Source of the DNA: Locusta migratoria
Lineage: Eukaryota; Arthropoda; Insecta; Orthoptera; Acrididae
Assembly: GCA_026315105.1 (NCBI GenBank)
Contig: CM048753.1
Coordinates: 70,487,547 to 70,551,546 of the forward strand
Reading direction: 5' to 3'
DNA length: 64,000 nt
Positions 31,277 to 41,465 of this stretch are shown piece by piece (positions within the stretch are counted from its first letter, which is position 1; each line of letters begins with the position of its first letter). The notes below the pieces were generated by a model. That model was not told the origin of the DNA. It worked only from the letters and a program-made list of their open reading frames with translations, and searched no databases. A program made the position numbers and the translations under genes.

Positions 31277-31336
31277 TACTTGGCACGAATAAGGAAGAAA
31301 GTATACTGCTCGATACCACTAAAACCTTGACTTAAA
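31277..31336 (+). repeat. 60-bp dispersed repeat (also at 32350-32405 and 33595-33652)
   Basis: AAGGAAGAAAGTATACTGCTC followed by GATACCACTAAAA and CTTAAAAACAATAT occurs at three places within 2.4 kb with only a few differences. Its ends do not match any LINE or SINE end that I recognise. Confidence 0.8.
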
Positions 31337-31357
31337 AACAATATACAATTTCCAGAC

Positions 31358-31900
31358 TGAAACTTTCACTCTGCAGCGGAGTGTGCGCTGATATGAAACT
31401 TCCTGGCAGATTAAAATTGTGTGCCGGAACCGGGACTCGAACCTGGGACCTTTGTCTTTCGCGGTCAAGCGCTCTACCGACTGTGCTATCCCGACACGAC
31501 TCACGATGCCGCCTCACAACTTTACTTCCGCCAGTACCTCGCCTCCTACTTTCCAAACTTCACAGAAGCTCTCCTACCAAACTTGCACGACTAGCACTCC
31601 TGGAAAGAAGGATAATGGTGGAGACATGGCTTTCATTCTGGAAACATCCCTTAGGCTGTGGCTAAGCCAAGTCTCCATCATATTCTTTCTTCCAGGAGTG
31701 CTAGTCTTGCGTGTTCGCAGGAGACCTTCTGTGAAGTTTGGAAAGTAGGAGGAGAGGTACTGGCGGAAGTAAAGTTGTGAGGCGGCATCGTGAGTCGTGT
31801 CGGGATAGCACAGTCGGTAGAGCGCTTGACCGCGAAAGGCAGAGGTCCCAGGTGCGAGTCCCGGTTCCGGCACACAATTTTAATCTGCCAGGACGTTTCA
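31358..31900. mobile_element. SINE family C inverted dimer
   Basis: The minus unit (about 31358-31632) and plus unit (about 31633-31900) face each other tail-inward. The sense heads read GGATAGCACAGTCGGTAGAG, with a B box GTTCGAGTCCC (altered to GTGCGAGTCCC in the plus unit). The outer ends both read as the GGCAGATTAAAATT phrase. The two units could pair over most of their length. Confidence 0.87.
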
Positions 31901-32409
31901 CTTAGTAAATGAATTGCCGACGTTTTGATGACTGTGCAGTGGTTCTCTTCAGGGCGGGGAAAGGCTACAATTATGTCTTACTCCCTTCCCAACGTCTGCA
32001 TCCCTTTCATGCCCTTCGACTCTAGTAACTTCTTTTTGTGTAGAATTCAGAATACAAAATTTGAAATAGTGTATTCTAGTTGACATTGTCAAAAGCTTTC
32101 TCCAAATTTCCATCGCTAAAAACGTAGGTCTGTCTTTCGTTAGCCTGTCTTCTAAAAAAAAAATCTTAATTTTTTTGCCTCCCTTGTTCCCACATTTCTC
32201 CTAAATCCAAAGTGATCTTTCCCAATTTCTGTTATTTTTGCTGTTTTCCGGTATTCTTACAAGGAAAACTTCCCATTTCATCCATCTCAGATTTAATGGA
32301 AGGATGGTGCAAGCGATAACTGGTAAACACGGGATACATATCAGGCACCAAAAAAGGAAGAAAGTATACTGCTCGATACCACTAAAAACCTGACTCAAAA
32401 ACAGTATAA

Positions 32410-32507
32410 AATTTTGCAATCTTCGGTTGAAGATTACGCTCGCCTTTCGAAAAGAATCGGCTCGGTCTTGTTCCACCATCACCGGTATTTTTCGGCTATC
32501 TCTGCTC
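32410..32507 (+). repeat. Block shared with 36234-36330
   Basis: GAAGATTACGCTCGCCTTTCG, then GAATCGGCTC and TTGTTCCACCATCACCGGTA, then TTTTTCGGCT and GCTCGGGCA, occur in both places at high identity. It lies next to a SINE tail at both sites. Its class is unknown. Confidence 0.75.
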
Positions 32508-32676
32508 GGGCAGTCCGTGGGTCATCAGTCCCTCAGCTTACAAACTACTTACGAACTAGCTAAGACTAAGGACGGCACAAATATCCATGCCCGAGGGGGG
32601 ATTCGAACCCCCGACCGTAGTGGCCGTGCAGACCGTCACTGGAGCGCCTCAGTACCCTCGGCCACCGCGGCCGGCA
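32508..32676 (-). mobile_element. SINE family A copy, tail truncated
   Basis: The head is at the right (GCCGGCCGCGGTGGCCGAGG) and the tail is cut after the TCATCAGTCCCT phrase at the left. The B box GGTTCGAATCC is intact. Confidence 0.88.
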
Positions 32677-32909
32677 AGTCGTTATGTGAGTATTGCCTCC
32701 CGTGTTCCTACATTTCTCGTAAATCCTTACTGATCTTCCCTAATTTCTGTCATTTCTTGTCTTTTCCGGGATGCTTACAACAAAAACTACCCATCCCATC
32801 CACCTCACATTTAGTGGATTGTGCAAGCGATAGTTCGCGACCGAAGAAGCGTTCTCCCACTTGAGTGCCTCTAGTGATAGCTGCAGTACGTCATGCCGTG
32901 ACACACTTC

Positions 32910-33590
32910 ACAAACACCTGAATCTCTCCGTTCGAGCTCTGATTTCTCGTATTTTATTCTGATGATCATTTCTACCTATGTAAGTGGGAGTCTTTATTTA
33001 GTGTCAATTGCCAATTTTCACACCATGTAGAAATTTTGTCTAAATCGCTTTGCAGTTTGCTTTTGATCCTCCGTTGACTTCACTAACCGATAAACGACAG
33101 CATCATCTGCGAACAGTCTAAGGCAGCTATTCAGATTGTCTCCTAAATCATTTATTAACACGAGGAAGAGTAGGGGACCTATAACGCTTCCCTGTGGAAC
33201 GCCAGATATCACTTCTGTTTTACTTGATGACTTACCATCAATTAGGAAATCGTGTTTCCAACCACACAATTGGGGAGATATTCCATAAGCACGCAATTTC
33301 ATTAGAAGCCGCTTGTGGGGTACAGTGTCAAAAGCCTTCCTGAAATCCAGAAATATGGAATCGATTTCAGATCCCTTGCCGATGGCACTTAATACTTCAT
33401 GTGAATAAAGGGCAAGCTGTGTTTCGCAAGAGCGATACTTTCTGAATCCGTGTTGACTATTGGTTAATAGGTCGTTCTCTTCGAGGTAGTTAATAACATT
33501 CGAACCAAGTACATGTTCCAAAATCCTACTGCAAATCGACGTCGATGAGATTGGCCTGTAATTTTGGGGATCAGTACTATTGCCCTTCTG
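32910..33590 (-). mobile_element. CR1/L2-like LINE with internal deletion
   Basis: 32915-32992 is the C-terminal coding end (plus-strand CTCCGTTCGAGCTCTGATTT). At 32993 it jumps to the reverse transcriptase core, skipping the block that normally lies between. The core continues to 33590. It differs somewhat from the other copies (NYLEENDLLT, LNSCLRLFADDAV), so it may be another subfamily. Confidence 0.82.
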
Positions 33591-33596
33591 GCACAA
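33018..33596 (-). pseudogene. CR1/L2-like reverse transcriptase core
   Basis: An open frame of about 190 codons: PQNYRPISSTSICSRILEHV, GFRKYRSCETQLALYSHEV, FLDFRKAFDTVPHKRLLMKL, SGVPQGSVIGPLLFLVLIND and LRLFADDAVVYRLV. All core reverse-transcriptase blocks, including the catalytic FADD, are present. A few residues of the DFL segment are missing compared with the other copies. The frame is lost after KSTEDQKQ, where the deletion begins. N-terminal endonuclease absent. Confidence 0.88.
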
Positions 33597-33652
33597 ATAA
33601 GGAAGAAAGTATACTGCTCGATACCACTGAAAACTTGGTTTAAAAACAATAT

Positions 33653-33857
33653 CGCCGCGGTGGAGTAGCCGAGCGGTCTAAAGCGTCTCGCTGCGGAGCG
33701 CGCGGTTGCTCGCCGTGGAGGTTCGAGTCCTCTCTGGGGCATGGGGGTGTGTGTGTTGTCCTTAGGTTAGTTTACCTTAGTTTAAGTCGTTTGTAAGCTA
33801 CGCACTGATGGCCACGCAGTTTGGTCCGATAGGTTTACAAACATTTGAACATTTTTT
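33653..33857 (+). mobile_element. SINE family B copy
   Basis: A complete copy from CGCCGCGGTGGAGTAGCCG to AACATTTGAACATTTTTT, with flanking AAAAACAATAT (33642-33652) and AAAAACAGTAT (33858-33868). It inserted at the end of one of the 60-bp repeats. Confidence 0.9.
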
Positions 33858-33868
33858 AAAAACAGTAT

Positions 33869-34643
33869 AGGGGAGACCGGGGCACATTTTCCATAGGGGC
33901 AAGTTTTCCAACTCGTTTTATTTTCGAAACATTCCGTTAGATGGTACCACCGGCGATACTGCAAGAAGCAGCAACAAAGCACGCTTCATTTACGAAAGTT
34001 TCAGTGTTGTACCAGTAGTCACACTGCCGGCAGGACTGTTTTTGTCATTTTTGCAAAGGTGACTAAACTTTCACGTTTTTATTGACACTTAAAATAAACA
34101 TACTAGCGTTAAGTTTATTAGTTTGACACTGCACGTACTAAAAGTCGGTTTCTTTCTTCACGTAACTGTGCATTTGTTTCGTAAATAGCTTCCACGTATA
34201 ATCATGAACGTAGTGTAATAGTTCCGAATATGGCGACGGGGCACGTTTTCCCAGAGCATACGGGGCACATATTCCTGCACGTGTCTCGTTGGAAAACGTG
34301 CCTCGGCCTAGAACATCTCGTATTATTCCTTTAAATGTGTATTTATTGTGTAATAAATTGTGCCAAATAGCCTTATTTCAAATGGTTCATTGTAAAATGT
34401 GTTTTACAGAGTTGAAATGGTTCGAAATTATACAGAGAAGACCGAGAGGGACTCGTACACCCCTGAAGTAATATATGCTGGTCTATTACATTTAGAGGCT
34501 GGTGCAGTGTCAGAAAAGCATCCATGGACTTCAATGTTCCACATAGCACTCAGAACAATTACTAGTTGAAATTCCCTACTTTACAGACAGACCAGCTCCT
34601 ACAAATTCTGAATGCCCTACCAGTCCTGGAATTGATTCAAGAC
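33869..34643. other. Possible small DNA element with GGGGCAC...TTTTCC ends; rest unassigned
   Basis: GGGGAGACCGGGGCACATTTTC at about 33870-33892, together with GGAAAACGTGCCTCGGCC at about 34291-34308, could be imperfect terminal inverted repeats of a roughly 435-bp element. Similar GGGGCACGTTTTCC phrases lie near 34238 and 34262. I cannot see a clear target duplication. 34310-34643 holds nothing recognisable. Confidence 0.35.
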
Positions 34644-34814
34644 GGCCGCGGTGGCCGAGGGGACTGAGGCGCTCCAGTCACGGTCTGCAATGCCACAACG
34701 GTCGGGGGTTCGAATCCCCCCTCGGGCATGGATATTTGTGCCGTCCTAGTTCGTAAGTAGTTCATAAGTATGTTCAAAGAAGTTTCGGGCGTGCAGCCGC
34801 ATAAAGTTTTCTTC

Positions 34815-34853
34815 TTCTAATATTTCGGCTGAGAAACGTTCAGCCATCTTCAG
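34815..34853 (-). ncRNA. Hammerhead-like motif near the Penelope-like terminus
   Basis: On the minus strand: CTGAAGA, a single T, a six-pair stem (GGCTGA with TCAGCC, loop ACGTTTC), GAAA, then TATTAGAAG. The core and stem II are excellent. Stem III is not well formed (only A-U possible) and the extra T is present. Hammerheads are a known component of Penelope-like element termini, so the position supports the call. Activity is not shown. Confidence 0.5.
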
Positions 34854-35015
34854 AGACGAGTCGAAGACTGACGCTCCAGCACACGCTTCGTGCTTATAAA
34901 CGCGCGGGCCGCGCTACTGCGCATGCGGCCACAGATACAACAAGGCGCCAAAAACGTTACTCGGCGGCAAAGAAGTACACATATATGTAAATTATGTCTG
35001 TGGCTGCATGGGCGA

Positions 35016-36062
35016 TTACTGCGGAGATATCGATGTATTATGATCTGTGCTGTGGCGGCGTCTTTGTAGATTTATTAAAGAAAGTGCCGGATTCCATGAT
35101 TTATCCAAAGTGAAGCCACTGTCCCTGTTAATTAAATTCGTCCCCAAGCGAATTTCTATTGCTTCTTTCACTACAGAGTCCCAGAAAGATGAAGTAGAAG
35201 CTAAAAGTTTGACGTTTTCGTACGTCATGGAGTGACCAGTATCAAGACAGTGCTCTGCCACTGCCGATTTATTTGGTTGTAAGAGACGGGTATATCTCTG
35301 GTGTTCCGTGCATCTTTCCTGCACTGTACGTGTCGTCTGTCCTATGTACGAAAGGCCACATTCACATGGGATCTTGTAAACCCCGGCATTCCGGAGCTCC
35401 AAATCATCCTTGTTATAACCCAAAAGTGCTGCTGTCTTTGGTGGGGGTCGAAAATACACTTTAACATCGTGTTTGTTCATAATCCGTCCGATTTTCGACG
35501 ACAGGCTCCCAACATATTGCAGAAAAGCCATAGATTTAAAACTTTTTGCATCATCTTCCGTATTCTTTGCACGTACCGTTGGCTTCGTTCGTAGTGCCTT
35601 ATGTATCTGTTGTGGAGAGTACCCGTTTGCTTCAAAGACTCTCTTCAGGTGTAGAAGCTCGTCCTGCAGACTGCTCTCATCAGAAATGACGTGTGCTCTA
35701 TGGACCAGTGTTCTAAGAACACTCATCTTCTGGGATGGATGATGGCAGCTATTTGCATGTAAGTATAAATCGGTATGCGTCGGTTTTCTATATACTGAAT
35801 GCCCTAAGGTGCCATCGTCTTTACGTCGTACCATCACATCCAGAAATGGAAGGCATCCATCTTTTTCGACTTCCATTGTAAACTGGATTTGGTTATGGAT
35901 GTTCAGGTGATTTAAAAATTCTTATAACTTGTCTTCACCGTGAGGCCACACTACAAATGTGTCATCAACATACCTCCAGAACACTGTGGGCTTCAATTTG
36001 GCAGATTCCAGCATCTTTTCCTCGAAGTCCTCCATAAACATATTGGCCACCAAAGGGGTGGC
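35016..36062 (-). pseudogene. Penelope-like reverse transcriptase C-terminus with GIY-YIG endonuclease
   Basis: From the right, the frame reads LVANMFMEDFEEKML and FWRYVDDTFVVWPHG (the catalytic YVDD of the reverse transcriptase). A break near 35880-35922 follows, then FLDVMVRRKDDGTLGHSVYRKPTHTD in a second frame. That frame (35876-35016) is open for 286 codons and ends in the nuclease: VYKIPCECGLSYIGQTTRTV (GIY-YIG-type core as VYKI and SYIG, with the Cys pair typical of Penelope), then ERCTEHQ and a late acidic helix KEAIEIRLG. The N-terminal half is missing, so the enzyme is incomplete, but the nuclease domain itself looks whole. Confidence 0.9.
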
Positions 36063-36233
36063 CCCTTTGGTGGCCAATATGTTTATGGAGGACTTCGAGG
36101 AAAAGATGAAACTTCTTTGAACAGCCATTGCGCCGCGAAAACATGAAGATGCACAGTTCATAAGTAGTTTGTAAGTTTAGGGACTGATGACCCCGTAGTT
36201 AAGTCCCGTAGACTATACAAACATTTGAACATT

Positions 36234-37032
36234 TTGAAGATTACGCTCGCCTTTCGGAAGGAATCGGCTCAGTGTTGTTCCACCATCACCGGTATTTTTC
36301 GGCTGGCTGCGCTCGGGCACTCCGGCGTGTTCGATAATCGATAAATCTCGCAAGCGCTCGGTCGATGGCGCGGTCGGCACGGACAGCCGTCGACCGCGCA
36401 GAGTGACAGCGCCCCGGTGGTCGAAGTGGCGAGGCGGAGCGTTCCGTCGCGTGGTATGGCGTGACCTCCCCAAATTTGTCCCGCGGAATTGCTCTCCACG
36501 ACAAAAAGAAAAAAAAAAGGTATTCAGGGTAGGGGGTGGACGTCACGTGACACTTTTACAGCAGGGGCACCGTCCATAATGCATGGCGAGCGAGAAGAAC
36601 CACCGGCCACAAAAGGCAGCCGTAATTCACAGCTGTCAAAGTGAATGGTCCTTTCCTAGGCGCGCTTGCTTTCTCTTTCTTTCTTTTTTCTTTTTTTTTT
36701 CATTTTTTCGGCGGCAGACAATGGAACCGTACGGTGCCGTTTCTGACGTCGACGGTCGCGTGCCTCGAGAGAGCACGCCGTGGTTCACGGAAGGAGCGCT
36801 CTTTGTGAAGTGTCACGGCATGACGTACTGCGGCAATCGCGGGAGGCATTCCTCAGAAAAGTGGGGGAGGTCTTCTGTGGTTGCGAACTGACTTCCGAGT
36901 CCCCTTTATCGTGCTTCAATTGAGTCAATAATGGATTCAGCCTTCTTTTTTCTGGAGGAACACCATGGCTCCCCCCCCCCCACGACACAACTCATCCGCC
37001 TATCATCCGCAGTTGCGATAGGTAGCCCTTTC
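36234..37032. other. Unassigned stretch; starts with a block shared with 32410
   Basis: 36234-36330 is the repeated block. 36330-36480 is GC-rich with CpGs, and 36680-36705 is T/C-rich. Open frames on both strands (36213-36546 minus, 36583-36891 plus) show no domain. A C run lies near 36970. Confidence 0.4.
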
Positions 37033-37129
37033 TCACCTGTTGTTGTGGTCTTCAGGACGGAGACTGGTTTGATGCAGCTCTCCACCCTACTCTATCCTGA
37101 GCAAGCCTTTTCATCTCCTCATAAGAACG

Positions 37130-38660
37130 TCAACCCACGTCCACTTGAAACTGCTTACTATACGCGTCTCTTGGTCTCCCTCTGCGGTTTTTACCCCACA
37201 CACTTCCCTCCAATGCTAAATTTACGATTCCCCGATATCTAAGTATGTGTCCTACCAAGAGATCCCTTCTTTTAGTCAGGGTATGCCAAATATTCCTTTT
37301 CTCACCAATTCTGTTAAGTACCTCTTCATTAGTTATGCGATCTACCCACCTAATCTTCAGCATTCTTCTGTAGCACGACATTTCAAAAGCCTCTATTCTC
37401 TTCCTGTCCGCACAACTTATCGTCCATGTTTCACTCCCGTACAAGGCAACACTCCACACAAATGCCTTCAGAAAAGACTTCCTTACACTTAAATTAATAT
37501 TGGGTGTTAGCAAATTTCTCTTTTTCAAAAATGCTTTTCTTCCCATTGCCATTCTGCATTTTATATCCTCTGTACTGCGACCATCACATGTTATTTTACT
37601 ACCCAAGTAACAAAACTCTTCTACCATCTTCATTGTTTCGTTACCTAATCTAATTCGTTCAGCATCGCCCGATTTTCTAAGACCGCATTCCATTATTTTT
37701 CTTTTGCTCTTATTAATGTTCATTTTATACGCTCTCTTCAACACACTGTCCATTCCATGCAACTGCTCTTCCAGGTCCTTTGCTGTCTCTGACAGAATTA
37801 CAATGTCATCAGCAAAACGGAATGTTTTTATTTCTTCCCCATGAACGTTAATCCCTATTCCAATTTTTTCTTTGCTTTCCTTAACCGCCTGCTCGATGTA
37901 CAAATTGAATAACAACGGAGAAAGGCTACAATCCTGTCTTACTCCCTTCCCAACTGATGCTTCCCTTTCATGCCCTTCGAGTCTAATAACTGCGGTCTGA
38001 CTTTTGTACAAGTTGTAAATAACTCTCCTTTCCCTGTATTTTACCCCTGCTGACTTCAGAATTTGAAAGAGTGTATCCCAGTCAACACTGTCAAAAGCCT
38101 TCTCCAAATCTACAAAAGCTAGAAATGTAAGTTTGCCTTTCCTTAATCTATCTTCTAAGATAAGACGTAAAATGAGTATTGCCTCCCGGGTTCCTATGTT
38201 CCTCCTGAATCCAAACTGATCTTCCCCGAGGTCAGCTTCTACCAGCTTTTCCATTCTCCTATAGATAATTCGTGTTAAAATTTTGCAACCATGACTTATC
38301 AAACTGATGGTTCTGTAATTTTCACACCTGTCTGCATCTGATTTCTTTGGAATGGGGATTATTACATTTTTCTTAAGGTCTGAGGGCATTTCGCCTGTCT
38401 CATACATCCTACACCAGTTCAAATAGTCTTGTCATGGCTGGCTCTCCAAGAGACTTTAGTAGCTCTGAGGGTATGTCATCTACTCCTGGGGCCTTGTTCC
38501 GACTTAGGTCTTTCAAGGCTCTGTCAAATTCATCTCTCAGTATAGTATCTCCTATTTCATCTTGATCTACTTCCTCTTCCCTTCCTACAACATCGTCTCA
38601 AAGTTCATTTCCTTTGTAGAGCTGTTCTATGTACTCTTTCCATCTTTCAGCTTTCCCTTC
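37130..38660 (-). pseudogene. RTE reverse transcriptase, almost intact
   Basis: Upstream of 38422 the phase is disturbed, but AERWKEYIEQLYKG and RNKAPGVDDIPSELLK can still be read. From 38422 a frame of 430 codons runs uninterrupted: IPIPKKSDADRCENYRTISL, LGEDQFGFRRNIGTREAI, FVDLEKAFDSVDW, GVRQDCSLSPLLFNLY, the catalytic FRFADDIVILSE, EFCYLGSKITCDGRS and the C-terminal ALYGSETWTIS and RRMLKIRWVDRI blocks. All catalytic residues that I can identify are present. It is the best-preserved enzyme fragment in the window. Confidence 0.92.
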
Positions 38661-39114
38661 TTAGCTGATAAATGGTTTTCCATCTGAGTTCTTGATATTT
38701 GTAGAGATGCTTTTCTTGTCCCCAAATGTCTCTTTTATTTTCCTGTAGGCGGAATCTACTTTTCCCCTTCTTATACATTCTTCTACAGATTTGCATTTGG
38801 CTTCTAGCCATTCCTGCTTAGCCATTTTGCACTTCCTATCAATCTCATTTCTTAGTCGTCTGTACTCCATTTTGCTGTTTCATTTACTGCATTTTTATAT
38901 TTTCTCCTTTCATCAATTAAGTGTAGTATTTCCTGTGATATCCAAGGATTTTTTTTGTAGGTCTTGCCTTTCTACTTATTTTCTCTTCTGCTGCCTTCAC
39001 TATTTCATCTCTCAATGCTATCCATTCCTCTTCTACTGTTTTATTTCCCCCTGTTTCTGTCAATTGTTGCCTAAATCTCCCTCTGAAATTCTCCAGAACT
39101 TCACTTTTCTCCAA
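38661..39114 (-). pseudogene. RTE linker region between endonuclease and reverse transcriptase
   Basis: The frame from 39114 (KSEVLENFRGRFRQQL, EEKISRKARPTKK) is in the same phase as the endonuclease, and a frameshift follows near 38917. A second frame (38870-38661) carries EYRRLRNEIDRKCKMAKQEW and GKVDSAYRKIKETFGDKKS. This is the alpha-helical, charged linker usual between the two enzymatic domains of RTE proteins. It has no catalytic role of its own that I can name. Confidence 0.8.
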
Positions 39115-39126
39115 TTTATCTAAGTC

Positions 39127-40110
39127 TCATCTCCTTATTTTCCTACCTTTCTGCAGTTTTTTCAGCTTCAGCCTACAGTCCATGACTAACAAGTTATGGT
39201 CAGAGTCTATATCTGCCCCTGGGTATGTCCTGAAGTTTATAACCTGGTTCCGGTACCTATGCCTTACCATTATAAAATCTATCTGATACCTTCCGGTGTC
39301 TCCTGCTCTCTTCCACGTATACAACCTTCTTTTGTGATTCTTAAACCACGTGTTTGTTACGATTAAATCATGTTCCGTGCAAAATTCTACCAGGCGACTT
39401 CCTCTTTCATTCCTCCTGCCCAGTCCATATTCACCTATTATTTTTCCTTCTCTTCCTTTTCCTACTACCGAATACCAGTCTCCCATCACAATTAAATTTT
39501 CCTCTCCCTTAACTGTCTGAATAATTTCCTTTAGCTCCTCATATATTTCTTCGATCTCCCCATCATCGGCAGAGCTAGTTAGCATATAAACCTATACTAC
39601 TGTTGTCGCTGTTGGCATCGTATGTATCTTGACAATGATAATGCGATCACTGTGTTGCTCATAGTAGTTTACCCGCATTCCTATTTTCTTATTCATTATC
39701 AGTCCTACTCCTGTGATACCCCCAACTGATTTTGTATTTATAATCCTGTACTCACCTGACCAGAAATCCTGTTCATCCTGCCACCGAACTTCACTAATCC
39801 CCGCTATATCTAACTTCAACCTATCCATTTCCCTTTTTAAGTTTTCTAATTTTCCTACCCGATTAAGGGATCTAATATTCCACGCTCCGATCCGTAGAAT
39901 GCCAGTATTGTCTTTCCTGATGACAACATCCTCCTGAGTAGTCCCCTCTCTGAGATCCGAATGAGGGACTATTTTACCTCCAGAATATTTCACCCGAGAG
40001 GATGCCATCATCATATGTTCATACAGTAGAGCTGCATGTCCTCGGGAAAAGTAACGGCTGTAGTTTCCCCTTGCTTTCAGCCGTTCGCAGTAGCTGTGTG
40101 GCAAAGCCAC
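39127..40110 (-). pseudogene. RTE AP-like endonuclease domain, one internal stop
   Basis: The start at 40110 (MALPHSYCERLK) opens a leader, followed by GAWNIRSLNRVGKLENL and DIAGISEVRWQDE (the conserved acid of the nuclease). An in-frame TAG at 39592-39594 interrupts, and the same frame continues with ENLIVMGDWYSVVG, where family members carry Asn instead of Tyr, then RRLYTWKRAGDTGRYQIDFI and SDHNLLVMD (catalytic SDH). The nuclease nicks target DNA to prime reverse transcription. The stop and the GDW-Y change would disable it. A TGA at 39127 ends the frame, and the same phase resumes beyond. Confidence 0.9.
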
Positions 40111-40374
40111 ATTAGCTGATGTTACAAGGCCAGCTCAGTCAATCATCCAGACTGTTGCCCCTGTAACTACTGAAAAGGCTGCTGCCCCTCTTCAGGAACC
40201 ACACGTTTGTCTGGCCTCTCCACAGATACCCCTCCGCTGTGGTTGCACCTACGGTACGGCTATCTGCATCGTTGAGGCACGCAAGCCACCCCACCTCGGC
40301 AATTTCTGTGGTTCATGGGGGTGGTTTGTCACCTATCATTGGTAATTTGTAGTCTGGCACTCTACCACTGTGCA

Positions 40375-40935
40375 ACCGAGACGCACAGTAAAACTAAAAG
40401 TGGGCCTTTGTGATCGTCTTTTGACAGCTCGAAATTTAAATGAAAATAACGGCTTAACTATTCATCTGACACGAAAATTGAGTAACCTAATTGGTAGAGA
40501 ACCTAATTGGTACAGGGGAAATTTCTCTACAAGTTCGCTCTATTATGTTTTTTTTTAGTATTTTGCATCAGTGCAGAGAAATTTTGCAAAAATTACGGCG
40601 ATTTGACGATGTCTGTCTGGCTGTAATGTGTTCCCACTTACTCGGTCGAACCGTTCGAGCAATCGACACCAAATTTTACACACATAATTGTTGGCTACCA
40701 GAGACCAGAATGTCGCTTTTTGAAATATTTCTGACAAGAAATACGTTAGTGATACCAAAAAAAGCCGTTTGTAATGTAATTTTATTTGGAAATAAACCGT
40801 TCATCTGACTCGAAAATTTGAATAACTTGATTGATAGAGGAGAATATTCTCTACAACTTTGTTCCCTTATGTTTTTTTACATATATCGTATCGTTTGAGA
40901 GATATTTTCAAAAATAACGGAGTTTTGACACCCTC
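40375..40935 (+). repeat. Dispersed repeat F, copy 2
   Basis: It matches the minus strand of 7185-7640 as described there, then repeats part of itself: a second AATAACTTGATTGATAGAGGAGAA and GAGATATTTTCAAAAATAACGGAG passage near 40820-40925. It is therefore a partial tandem copy. Non-coding. Confidence 0.65.
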
Positions 40936-41202
40936 CATTGAAATAACGAAAACCAGCCGTTCGCAGATGTCACGCGACATTCCTCGCCCAGAACTCTCTG
41001 TGGCTTACGCCATCTTGCGCGTATTTGATGATTTTCTTATTGTAAGTTACACGTTGTCATTTCAAAGAAATGGCGCACTGAATAATTAACAAAGAGACGT
41101 CGTTCTTCGTACGATAAATGATAATCTAGTGTGTACAGATGCCATATTAGCATCAGTAAACAGCGGCCATCAATAGTATGAGACTGAAGAACTCATCTAT
41201 TG
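40936..41202. other. Unassigned stretch
   Basis: No recognisable element. Confidence 0.4.
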
Positions 41203-41430
41203 ATTGATAGCCGTAGTGTAGTGGGCAATGCGTTGGACTATGATGCTATAAGTCGGTGGTACGGAACCCGCCAATACTTTTTTTTTCCTAAAGGGGTTTC
41301 AGACATTCTTATTAATTAATTTATTATTATTTTGGTCCAAAATGTTTGCAAAAAGTTATAAAACTACAAATCTAAAGTGGGCCGTAAAAACGTAAGTGCG
41401 ATTTTTTTCTCAGATATGTAGACGACACTT
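41203..41430 (+). mobile_element. tRNA-derived SINE (family E), uninterrupted copy
   Basis: AGCCGTAGTGTAGTGGGCAA (A-box-like TAGTGTAGTGG) and TCGGTGGTACGGAACCCGCC (B-box-like, one change from GGTTCGAAACC). The body is shared with 1-94 and 700-780. It gives the empty-site sequence CTTATTAATTAATTTATTAT for the foldback insertion at 95-636. Confidence 0.7.
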
Positions 41431-41465
41431 GCTGTTGCTTGGCCTCATGGTAGTGAGAACTAGAA

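Larger units (their letters stand above)
31950..32835 (-). mobile_element. RTE-type LINE fragment broken by other repeats
   Basis: 31955-32230 matches the minus-strand RTE reverse transcriptase region: GGGGAAAGGCTACAA (SLSP segment), TCAAAAGCTTTCTCCAAAT and CGTTAGCCTGTCTTCTAA. After an interval with a 60-bp repeat, a block shared with 36235 and a SINE, similarity resumes at 32677-32835 (GTTATGTGAGTATTGCCTCC, ATCCATCC-like flank). No frame of useful length survives. Confidence 0.7.
34771..36154 (-). mobile_element. Penelope-like element, truncated and partly inverted
   Basis: The exact 12-bp duplication AGTTCATAAGTA (34759-34770, 36155-36166) brackets the element. On the minus strand it encodes the end of a reverse transcriptase and a GIY-YIG nuclease, the pairing that defines Penelope-like elements. 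Near its 5' side (36061-36110) is an inverted copy of about 50 bp of its own reverse-transcriptase sequence. TGTTCAAAGAAGTTTC occurs at the left end, with its complement at 36109-36124. Confidence 0.9.
34644..36233 (+). mobile_element. SINE family A copy, split by a Penelope-like element
   Basis: The head and first part of the body are at 34644-34770 (CGGCCGCGGTGGCCGAGGGG, B box GGTTCGAATCC, AGTTCGTAAGTAG). The rest of the tail resumes at 36155-36233 (AGTTTGTAAGTTTAGGGACT to AACATTTGAACATTTT). The two pieces join into a normal SINE after removal of 34771-36154 and one 12-bp duplicate. Confidence 0.93.
37039..40328 (-). mobile_element. RTE-type LINE, near full-length copy (3.29 kb)
   Basis: The 5' end (on the minus strand CCACCCCCATGAACCAC) agrees with the start fixed by the duplication of the copy at 20557. 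The 3' end is the family tail ending in CAA-type repeats. A short direct repeat TCACCT at 37033-37038 and 40329-40334 is a plausible target duplication. It contains a 5' leader, an AP-like endonuclease and a reverse transcriptase with few inactivating changes. It is the reference copy for the other RTE fragments in the window. Confidence 0.9.
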
